DNA from: an uncultured Dorea sp.
GTDB taxonomy: Bacteria > Bacillota > Clostridia > Lachnospirales > Lachnospiraceae
DNA length: 8,883 nucleotides
Direction: 5' to 3'
NCBI GenBank assembly: GCA_910579925.1
Contig: CAJTVY010000077.1
Span: 1-8,883 of the forward strand
Positions 1 to 5,572 of this stretch are shown here, piece after piece (the first letter of the stretch is position 1; every line of letters starts with the position of its first letter). The position numbers and the translations under genes were made by a program. Below the pieces are notes generated by a model. That model saw only the letters and a program-made list of their open reading frames with translations, had not been told where the DNA came from and ran no database searches.

Positions 1-34
1 CATCATCCTCTATACGCAAACTAATTTGAGCCAT
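1..34 (-). CDS. RelB/DinJ-family antitoxin, N-terminal fragment (gene continues beyond the left edge)
   Basis: Only the first 11 codons are inside the window, reading MAQISLRIEDD. This matches the start of RelB/DinJ ribbon-helix-helix antitoxins, whose N-terminal beta strand typically reads M-A-x-I-x-(L/V)-R-I/V-D-(D/E) and provides the DNA-contacting face. The ATG at 34 has a Shine-Dalgarno GAGGTG at 45-40 with 5-nt spacing; a nearer upstream ATG (39-37) is followed at once by TAA. In this family the antitoxin neutralises a RelE/YafQ-type mRNA interferase, usually encoded just downstream, and represses its own promoter. The toxin, if present, lies outside the window. Seen: start, SD and 11 residues. 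Inferred: family and toxin-antitoxin role. A different short RHH regulator remains possible. Confidence 0.6.
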   Translation of the reverse strand, partial: MAQISLRIEDD

Positions 35-58
35 TACATCACCTCTTTCTTAATATTG

Positions 59-129
59 ATACTAGTATATTCCATATTATAGCATTTGTAAAGCATTTTA
101 CTATAATAAATACCCATTTCTATTGGCAA
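59..129 (-). promoter_or_regulatory. Candidate promoter/operator region of the RelB/DinJ-like antitoxin
   Basis: Two overlapping promoter candidates can be read on the minus strand. One is a perfect TATAAT at 81-76 with only a weak -35. The other is TTGCCA at 129-124 with a 17-nt spacer to TTATAG at 106-101. Between promoter and gene lies a perfect 10-bp palindrome, ATACTAGTAT, at 59-68. Next to the TATAAT box the plus strand carries AGCATTT twice (81-87 and 92-98), exactly 11 bp apart, so on one face of the helix. Ribbon-helix-helix antitoxins usually bind palindromes or phased repeats over their own promoter, so these are plausible operator elements. No start site or binding has been shown. 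Confidence 0.4.
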
Positions 130-311
130 CAATTTACTGCCTCAATTTTTCTGAAGTTATAGATCGCAAATATAGCAGGCAATCTCATGGACTACCTGCC
201 ATATAAAATAAATAATATACTTTCGTACTATTCAAACTCCTCGGAAGATAGCTTGAACTGATTACTTTTCCCTGATTTTTAATGGATAAATGGCTGTTAT
301 CAATTTGTTAT

Positions 312-332
312 CAAAAGACCTTTCAAAAGTCT
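312..332 (-). terminator. Weak candidate intrinsic terminator downstream of guaA-like gene
   Basis: On the minus strand AGACTT and AGGTCT form a 6-bp stem (one G-U pair) around loop TTGAA (332-316), followed by only three further T residues before a G. It begins about 40 nt after the guaA-like stop codon, a sensible place for termination. The stem is short and AT-rich and the T-tract is brief, so this is a weak call. No better terminator was seen before the antitoxin promoter. Confidence 0.3.
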
Positions 333-372
333 GCAAACCTGCATAAATACTGGGTTTCTTTAACTTTCCCCC

Positions 373-1353
373 CTATTCCCATTCAATCGTCCCGCACGGC
401 TTCGGAGTGAGGTCATAAAGCACACGATTAACCCCCGCCACCTCATGCGTAATCCGCTCCGTAATATGCTCCAGAAGCTCAAACGGCACATTCTCCACCG
501 TAGCCGTCATCGCATCCACCGTATTCACTGCCCGGAGAATAACCGGATACGCAAAAGTCCGTGCACCGTCCGACACTCCGACAGACCGGAAATCCGGCAC
601 TGCCGTAAAATACTGCCATACCTTGCCTTCCAGCCCGTTCTTCGCAAATTCTTCCCTGAGAATCGCATCCGACTCCCGTACAATCTCAAGCCTCTCCCGT
701 GTAATCGCACCAAGACACCGTACCCCCAGTCCCGGTCCCGGGAACGGCTGACGGTAAACCATACCGTCCGGCAGTCCAAGCGCCTTCCCCACTACACGCA
801 CTTCATCCTTATATAAAAACTTTAAAGGTTCCACCAGTTCAAACTGAAGATCCTCCGGGAGACCGCCTACATTATGATGCGCCTTTACCCCATCGCTCTC
901 AATAATATCCGGGTAGATGGTTCCCTGTGCCAGAAACTCGATTCCTTCCTGTTTCCTTGCTTCCTCTTCAAACACGCGGATAAATTCTGCACCAATGATC
1001 TTACGCTTCTTCTCCGGCTCTGCCACATCTGCCAGCTTACAAAGAAAACGCTCCACTGCATCCACATAAATCAGATTGGCCTCCATCTGATTACGGAACA
1101 CCTCAACCACCTGCTCCGGTTCCCCTTTCCGCAGCAGACCGTGGTTCACATGCACGCACACAAGCTGTTTTCCAATCGCCTTAATCAGAAGCGCCGCCAC
1201 AACGGAAGAATCCACTCCTCCAGAAAGCGCCAGCAGAACCTTCTTCTCTCCCACCTGCGTCCGAATCTTATCTACCTGTTCTGTAATAAATACATCCGCA
1301 AGTTCCTTTGTTGTAATACGCTCCATACTGTCTGGTCTGGTATTCTCTCCCAT
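373..1353 (-). CDS. guaA: GMP synthase ATP-pyrophosphatase subunit, stand-alone (no glutaminase domain)
   Basis: 326 aa. GMP synthase adenylates XMP and replaces the adenylate with ammonia to give GMP in the cytoplasm. The PP-loop motif SGGVDSS is at residues 44-50. Further family signatures are KRKIIG (116-121), LAQGTIYPD (141-149), HHNVGGLP (159-166), FPGPGLGVR (204-212), and the dimerisation-domain ending KPCGTIEWE (318-326). This corresponds to the whole C-terminal part of bacterial GuaA; the class I glutaminase domain of about 190-200 residues that normally precedes it is missing. The gene is not broken: the ATG at 1353 has an AGGAGG 5 nt upstream, and the previous gene's TAG lies inside that SD (TAGGAGG), implying translational coupling. 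Archaea have a comparable split enzyme, with a separate glutaminase subunit; none is seen here. It may take ammonia directly or use a glutaminase subunit encoded elsewhere. The ATP-PPase assignment is firm; physiological GMP synthesis is inferred. Confidence 0.9.
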   Translation of the reverse strand: MGENTRPDSMERITTKELADVFITEQVDKIRTQVGEKKVLLALSGGVDSSVVAALLIKAIGKQLVCVHVNHGLLRKGEPEQVVEVFRNQMEANLIYVDAVERFLCKLADVAEPEKKRKIIGAEFIRVFEEEARKQEGIEFLAQGTIYPDIIESDGVKAHHNVGGLPEDLQFELVEPLKFLYKDEVRVVGKALGLPDGMVYRQPFPGPGLGVRCLGAITRERLEIVRESDAILREEFAKNGLEGKVWQYFTAVPDFRSVGVSDGARTFAYPVILRAVNTVDAMTATVENVPFELLEHITERITHEVAGVNRVLYDLTPKPCGTIEWE

Positions 1354-1362
1354 ATCTTCCTC

Positions 1363-2775
1363 CTATTCTTTGCCGTTAAAGCAATAAGTACATACTTTAC
1401 AGGGTTCAATTCCAATAGATTCCAGCAGATCGTCCAGCCTGTGATACCGAAGGGTGGTAAAATTCTGCTGTTTCCGAATGTCTTCAATCATCTGCGCATA
1501 CTGACAGGAACAGGGATTGGCATACTCGTCCAGAACTTCCTGTGAACATTCATCCCCTTCCCTCTTACGGATCATCTGTCTGGTAATCAGTTCCATCTCC
1601 GTCTTGGAGCGTGAAAAATTCAGATATTTACATCCATATAAAAGCGGCGGACACGCCGGACGGACGTGCACCTCCTTCGCCCCGCTGTTATACAGGAATT
1701 CCGTCGTCTCCCGAAGCTGCGTCCCGCGCACAATCGAGTCATCGATCAGCAACAGTTTCTTATTCTCAATTAATGCCTGTACCGGGATCAGCTTCATCCG
1801 CGCAATCAGATTCCTCTGGCTCTGGCTGGTAGGCATAAACGACCGGGGCCAGGTAGGCGTATATTTGATAAACGGTCTCGCATACGGAATCCCGGATTCA
1901 TTGGCATAGCCGATTGCATGGGCAATCCCGGAATCCGGTACTCCGGCAACCACATCCGGATGCACGCTGTCCCCGTCCCGTTTCGCAAGCATGCTTCCGC
2001 ATTTATAACGCATCTCTTCCACATTAACCCCTTCATAAGAAGAAGTCGGATATCCATAATAAACCCACAGGAACGAACAGATGCGCATCTCCTCCCTGGG
2101 CTCTCTGAGAGTCTCTACTCCTTCCGGCGTGATAAACGCCACCTCAGACGGGCCTAACTCCCGGTAGTCTGCATATCCCAGATTGATATAGGCGTGACTC
2201 TCGAATGATACGCAGTAGGCATCTTCTTTCTTGCCGATGACAAGCGGGGTTCTTCCGTAGCGATCCCTCGCCGCATAAATGCCCTCCTTCGTCATCACCA
2301 GCATCGTCATGGAGCCGTCTACAATATCCTGGACGTATTTGATTCCTTCCAGAATGGAGTCCTTCTCACAGATCAGGGCCGCCACAAGTTCCGTCACGTT
2401 AATCTGCCCGTTTGTCATTTCCTGGAAATGAGAATGCGTAGTCTCATACAGCTGTTTTAACAGTTCATCATAATTGTTCACTTTCCCCACAAATGTGATC
2501 GCAAAACTGCCAAGCCTTGAACTGATCAGCAGCGGCTGGGGTTCGAAATCAGAGATACATCCAATCCCCAGGTATCCCTTCATCTCGCCCACATCGCGGT
2601 CGAATTTCGTCCGGAACGGTGAGTTCTCAATGTTATGGATCGCACGGTTGAATCCGTCCTCCCCATAGGTAGCCATCCCGCCCCGCCGTGTGCCAAGATG
2701 CGAATGATAATCCACACCGTAAAAAAGTTCTAATACACAATCCTTCTTTGATGCTACACCAAAAAATCCTCCCAT
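1363..2775 (-). CDS. PurF-like amidophosphoribosyltransferase homologue with degenerate glutaminase site
   Basis: 470 aa from the ATG at 2775. That start has AAGGAG at 2788-2783 with 7-nt spacing; upstream in-frame ATGs (2820, 2802) lack a good SD and sit in a hairpin. Canonical PurF makes phosphoribosylamine from PRPP and glutamine. The C-terminal phosphoribosyltransferase half is well kept: VPDSGIAHAIGYA (about 279-291) and the PRPP motif LLLIDDSIVRGT (341-352). Cysteines fit the Fe-S ligands of Bacillus-type PurF: C233 (ICSF), C382 (YGC) and C459/C462/C465 at the C-terminus. The N-terminal Ntn-hydrolase half has lost its chemistry: the protein starts M-G-G-F-F-G where PurF has C-G-I-F-G, the GHxRYxT segment reads GCISDFEP, and the oxyanion HNGN reads VGKV. 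Glutamine hydrolysis is therefore unlikely. It is the first gene of a unit with the guaA-like gene 9 nt downstream. Likely a divergent paralogue rather than the housekeeping purF; its substrate is unknown. Confidence 0.85.
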   Translation of the reverse strand: MGGFFGVASKKDCVLELFYGVDYHSHLGTRRGGMATYGEDGFNRAIHNIENSPFRTKFDRDVGEMKGYLGIGCISDFEPQPLLISSRLGSFAITFVGKVNNYDELLKQLYETTHSHFQEMTNGQINVTELVAALICEKDSILEGIKYVQDIVDGSMTMLVMTKEGIYAARDRYGRTPLVIGKKEDAYCVSFESHAYINLGYADYRELGPSEVAFITPEGVETLREPREEMRICSFLWVYYGYPTSSYEGVNVEEMRYKCGSMLAKRDGDSVHPDVVAGVPDSGIAHAIGYANESGIPYARPFIKYTPTWPRSFMPTSQSQRNLIARMKLIPVQALIENKKLLLIDDSIVRGTQLRETTEFLYNSGAKEVHVRPACPPLLYGCKYLNFSRSKTEMELITRQMIRKREGDECSQEVLDEYANPCSCQYAQMIEDIRKQQNFTTLRYHRLDDLLESIGIEPCKVCTYCFNGKE

Positions 2776-2802
2776 ACATAATCTCCTTCTTCTCAGCTTC
2801 AT

Positions 2803-2841
2803 AAATAACCTGCCATACATCTTTTCTATGCCAGGTTATTT
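2803..2841 (-). promoter_or_regulatory. Long hairpin in the 5' leader of the PurF-like gene
   Basis: Fifteen-nt arms at 2803-2817 and 2827-2841 pair with a single mismatch (2813 against 2831) around a 9-nt loop. In the transcript it lies between the candidate promoter and the Shine-Dalgarno site, ending about 15 nt before AAGGAG. No T-run follows it in the direction of transcription, so it is not an ordinary intrinsic terminator for this strand. It could be an RNA structure controlling translation or stability, or a DNA palindrome bound by a regulator. No known riboswitch class was recognised. Confidence 0.55.
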
Positions 2842-2864
2842 ATTTTCCTTATATGTCCATTTCT

Positions 2865-2893
2865 ATCATATCATATCCCCTGCCAAATGACAT
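2865..2893 (-). promoter_or_regulatory. Candidate promoter of the purF-like/guaA-like unit
   Basis: On the minus strand ATGTCA (2893-2888, four of six matches to TTGACA) is followed after 17 nt by TATGAT (2870-2865, five of six matches to TATAAT). A second overlapping TATGAT lies at 2875-2870. The site lies about 90 nt upstream of the ATG, leaving room for the leader hairpin. One arm of the 12-bp inverted repeat (2881-2892) covers part of the -35 and the spacer, which would suit repression. Assigned by consensus reading only. Confidence 0.4.
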
Positions 2894-2941
2894 CCCTAAA
2901 TCTGACAAATCTTTTCCACTATTTCCTTCTGTCATTTGGCA
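2881..2941. repeat. Perfect 12-bp inverted repeat (TGCCAAATGACA / TGTCATTTGGCA)
   Basis: Arms at 2881-2892 and 2930-2941 are exact reverse complements, separated by 37 nt. The promoter-proximal arm overlaps the candidate -35 of the purF-like unit; the other lies upstream of it. Two facing copies of one 12-mer could be paired operator sites, or the base stem of a structured RNA if transcription starts further upstream. No PurR box or purine/PRPP riboswitch consensus was recognised in or around it. Confidence 0.6.
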
Positions 2942-3045
2942 AAATACTCCAGACGCTGCGCATGATGAGCATACTTCTTCCGACTGCATTCATTCCGAGA
3001 TGAATCCGGTACATTCTTAACAATGTGTTCTGCTCATGAACATAA

Positions 3046-4041
3046 TTATATGTCAAGTGTCACATTCTTCTCCTTGTCCGTTTTATACTTACATAATTGA
3101 TATTCTATCTTTATACCATCATCTGTAAACTGATTCTTGTTTAATATCTCCAGCACTTTATCATCAATCAGAGGATGGATTTCATCTGTCATCATGACCC
3201 CGCAGATTTCGGTAAACTCATTTTCCAGAAGGTTATGATATCCTCTTTTCTCAGTACTCTTCGCATTCAGTGTAAATATCTTCTCAACAACCAGATCATA
3301 AAGATAATTTGCATAGAAGAAGATTTCTGTTATCATGCCAACCATCTGATTCTGATATTTTAACTCAAAAGCATAGAGTTTGTCTTCATCCCATGTCCAT
3401 AAATCAACTGCCGCCTTCTTTCCTGGGAATACTTCATTTTCTGCTTTCACCGTACCCAGGAACAATCCTGCCGGAAGCTGACGTAAGATTTCATTCTCTT
3501 TGTCACCCTTTACAATTTCATAAAGAATGCTTTCTTCCCCCGTCATAGCTTTTTCAATCCCGTTTTCAGAGATCTGTTCCTTATTCTCCGTCGTTTCCTC
3601 CGTCAGCATACCAGGAATATTATTGACAAGCTTCTCTTTGTTCGATTCCAGCCAGTCGCTGAATCCACCTTCCGCAAACAGAATCTCTTCCAGATTCTCA
3701 GACAGGTAAAACCATGAATACTGTTCCCAGAACCGCATAACCCTGTATAAAAATCTGTTAAGATGTCCATTCCCTTTCCAATTCATTTCTTCTGGATCTG
3801 ACTGCATATCCAGATTCAGTATCACATTTTTATGAAAATACCGGTTTAAGATCACTGCCCAGCCTTCAAAGGCAGCATCGTCTTCCTGCATATTTTTCTT
3901 ATGCTCTCCTTTTCCAGCCGCTTCTTCTTTAAGAATCATCTCTATTTCCTGTTCTCTCTCCAGGAATTCAATGTTGCCGGGCAGTTTTATATGTTTATTG
4001 CCGGATTCGCTTTTTAATCTTTCTTCCATAACGTGATTCAT
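3046..4041 (-). CDS. Hypothetical protein with PD-(D/E)xK nuclease-like signature
   Basis: 331 aa from the ATG at 4041, chosen because AGGAGG (4055-4050) lies 8 nt upstream. An upstream TTG at 4146, overlapping gatB, would add 35 basic residues (rich in R, K, G) that look non-coding. The first half is charged, with a Glu-rich stretch near residues 146-175. Residues about 190-255 show a likely core: beta segments around LFLGTVKAENEVF, then AAVDLW with D213, then FELK with E226 and K228, followed by a helix with Q230/Q232 and an aromatic FFYANYLYDL stretch. This D-(n)-E-x-K arrangement is typical of PD-(D/E)xK enzymes, many of which cut DNA, but no specific family was recognised and activity is unproven. 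There is no signal peptide or membrane segment. It follows gatB by 94 nt, possibly by read-through. Its codons are visibly AT-richer than those of its neighbours, which hints at separate ancestry. Confidence 0.7.
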   Translation of the reverse strand: MNHVMEERLKSESGNKHIKLPGNIEFLEREQEIEMILKEEAAGKGEHKKNMQEDDAAFEGWAVILNRYFHKNVILNLDMQSDPEEMNWKGNGHLNRFLYRVMRFWEQYSWFYLSENLEEILFAEGGFSDWLESNKEKLVNNIPGMLTEETTENKEQISENGIEKAMTGEESILYEIVKGDKENEILRQLPAGLFLGTVKAENEVFPGKKAAVDLWTWDEDKLYAFELKYQNQMVGMITEIFFYANYLYDLVVEKIFTLNAKSTEKRGYHNLLENEFTEICGVMMTDEIHPLIDDKVLEILNKNQFTDDGIKIEYQLCKYKTDKEKNVTLDI

Positions 4042-4135
4042 CTCCGTTTCCTCCTGTTCGTGATTTCCTTGTCTGTTTTTACCTGGTGTTCTTCCGGTTT
4101 TCCTCCTTGCACTTATCATTTTAACTCTATTCAGA

Positions 4136-5572
4136 TCATACCGCAAGCATCTCCTTAAGCTTCTGATTCACAAGCCCGGGATCTGCCTTTCCTTTCATGG
4201 CTTTCATCGTCTGCCCCACCAGCGCTCCCAGGGCCTTTTCCTTTCCGCCCCGGTAATCTTCCACTGCCTGCACATTATCTGCGATTACCTTTTTCAGGGC
4301 TTCCTCAAGCGCCCCTTCATCATTGACCGTCTTAAGACCATGCTCTTCTACATAGCTTTCGGGATCTACATTTTCTGAAAAGATTTTCTCAAACACTTCC
4401 CTGGCAACCGAACCGTTGATAGCCCTGCTTTCCGTAAGTTCCACCAGCTTCGCCAGATTTTCCGGTGAAAAGGAGATTTCTTCCGGTTCCATATTATGAT
4501 CTTTCAGCAGGCGCAGGGTCTCCACCATGAGCCAGTTAGACACTTTCTTCGGCTTCCCGCAGATTGCCGTCGCTGCCTCGAAGATCTCTGCCATATGCCT
4601 GGAACCGGTGATAATCTCTGCATCATAGTTCGGAATATCAAATTCTTTCTGATACCGTTTTAGTTTCTCCGTCCGAAGTTCCGGCTGCTTTTTTCGTATC
4701 TGTTGGACCCACTCGTCACTGATCACAATAGGCGCAAGATCCGGTTCCGGGAAATAGCGGTAATCTTTTGCATCCTCTTTAGAACGCATAGCGTAAGAAT
4801 ATTCCTTGTTGTCATCCCATCTTCTGGTTTCCTGGATCACGGCTTTCCCTTCCTCAAGAAGTTCAATCTGACGTTCCCGCTCTCCCTGTATTGCCCTTGC
4901 GATTGCTTTGAAGGAGTTTAAATTCTTCATCTCTGTCCTTGTACCGAATTTCTCCGTACCGGCTTCTCTCACAGACAGGTTGACGTCCGCCCGCATGGAA
5001 CCTTCCTGGAGTTTACAGTCCGATGCTCCCAGATACTGGATAATCATACGCAGTTTCTCAAGATATGCGATTACTTCGTCTGCCGAACTCATGTCCGGCT
5101 CTGAAACGATTTCTACAAGCGGGACTCCGCTTCGGTTATAATCCACCAGAGAGGTGTCGTCCCACTCGTCGTGAATCAGTTTTCCGGCATCCTCTTCCAT
5201 ATGCATCTCATGAATGCGGATTTTTTTCTTAGTGTCGCCCACTTCTATCTCTACATATCCATTGGACGCAATCGGAAGGTACAACTGTGAGATCTGATAG
5301 TTCTGGGGATTGTCAGGATAGAAATAATTCTTGCGGTCAAATCTGCATACCCGCGTGATATCGCAGTTGGTGGCAAGGCCAATCGCCATGGCGTATTCCA
5401 CTACCTTCCTATTTAATACCGGCAGTGATCCCGGCATACCTGTACATACAGGGCAGGTATGGGTATTGGGTGCGCCGCCGAACTCTGTACTACAGGAGCA
5501 GAAAATTTTCGTTTTCGTTGCAAGTTCTACGTGAACTTCCAGCCCGATTACCGTCTCATACTGTTTTATCAT
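4136..5572 (-). CDS. gatB: Aspartyl/glutamyl-tRNA amidotransferase subunit B
   Basis: 478 aa, the usual GatB length. GatB is the kinase/transamidase subunit of cytoplasmic GatCAB: it activates the Asp or Glu on mischarged tRNA-Asn or tRNA-Gln with ATP and transfers ammonia channelled from GatA. The N-terminus carries the signature IGLEVHVEL (9-17), including E12 and H14. C25, C27, C40 and C43 (CSC and CPVC) form the Zn-type site present in many but not all GatBs. DRKNYFYPDNPQNYQISQ follows around residues 79-96. The core continues through MRADVNLSV and the DYRYFPEPDLAP motif (about 269-280). The C-terminal helical and YqeY-like tail, which binds tRNA, ends in GQTMKAMKGKADPGLVNQKL. Its ATG overlaps the gatA stop by 4 nt (ATGA), with GGAGG inside the gatA end, so the two are translationally coupled. 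It appears intact. Confidence 0.97.
   Translation of the reverse strand: MIKQYETVIGLEVHVELATKTKIFCSCSTEFGGAPNTHTCPVCTGMPGSLPVLNRKVVEYAMAIGLATNCDITRVCRFDRKNYFYPDNPQNYQISQLYLPIASNGYVEIEVGDTKKKIRIHEMHMEEDAGKLIHDEWDDTSLVDYNRSGVPLVEIVSEPDMSSADEVIAYLEKLRMIIQYLGASDCKLQEGSMRADVNLSVREAGTEKFGTRTEMKNLNSFKAIARAIQGERERQIELLEEGKAVIQETRRWDDNKEYSYAMRSKEDAKDYRYFPEPDLAPIVISDEWVQQIRKKQPELRTEKLKRYQKEFDIPNYDAEIITGSRHMAEIFEAATAICGKPKKVSNWLMVETLRLLKDHNMEPEEISFSPENLAKLVELTESRAINGSVAREVFEKIFSENVDPESYVEEHGLKTVNDEGALEEALKKVIADNVQAVEDYRGGKEKALGALVGQTMKAMKGKADPGLVNQKLKEMLAV

Larger units (their letters stand above)
35..372. other. AT-rich intergenic region between guaA-like gene and antitoxin
   Basis: About 340 nt with no convincing gene on either strand. 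It contains the antitoxin promoter/operator (59-129). A 10-bp imperfect stem pairs 170-179 with 195-204 around a 15-nt loop; it has one G-U pair in the minus-strand transcript and no T-run after it. A 9-mer direct repeat TGTTATCAA occurs at 295-303 and 306-314, phased at 11 bp. A weak terminator-like hairpin lies at 316-332. No tRNA, CRISPR or IS end was recognised. Confidence 0.6.
2776..3045. other. Intergenic regulatory region upstream of the PurF-like gene
   Basis: This stretch of about 270 nt holds the 12-bp inverted repeat, the candidate promoter, the leader hairpin and the SD listed separately. The part next to the nuclease-like gene (2942-3045) contains only weak pairings: ATGAGCA (2965-2971) with TGCTCAT (3031-3037), and ACATT/AATGT around 3011-3026. 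No convincing terminator for the nuclease-like gene and no small ORF with a good SD was found. Confidence 0.5.

Noticed and set aside
171..203. Stem at 171-179/195-203 sharing CCTGCCATA with the leader hairpin at 2803-2841, considered as a common regulatory element.
   Set aside because: The shared part is 9 nt and in a different arrangement relative to the loop; a match of that size among several hundred AT-rich non-coding bases can occur by chance.
445..816. Plus-strand open frames opposite guaA, purF-like, gatA, gatB and aspS.
   Set aside because: They lie wholly antisense to well-supported genes, have Arg/His/Pro/Ser-rich compositions typical of shadow frames, and resemble no family.
1363..2820. 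Longer PurF-like form from an ATG at 2820, which would place a Cys directly before the MGGFFG segment as a possible processed nucleophile.
   Set aside because: No SD lies before 2820, the extra codons lie in the hairpin, and the Cys would be two residues out of register with the CGIFG motif. The start at 2775 has AAGGAG. Kept as a possible refutation in the findings.
2776..3045. Purine, PRPP or guanidine riboswitch upstream of the purF-like gene.
   Set aside because: The conserved core sequences of those classes were not found by eye; only the inverted repeat and the hairpin are supported.
3046..4146. Longer form of the nuclease-like gene from a TTG at 4146 that overlaps the gatB end.
   Set aside because: A TTG start with a short-spaced SD adds 35 residues of low-complexity basic character, while the ATG at 4041 has an AGGAGG at 8 nt.
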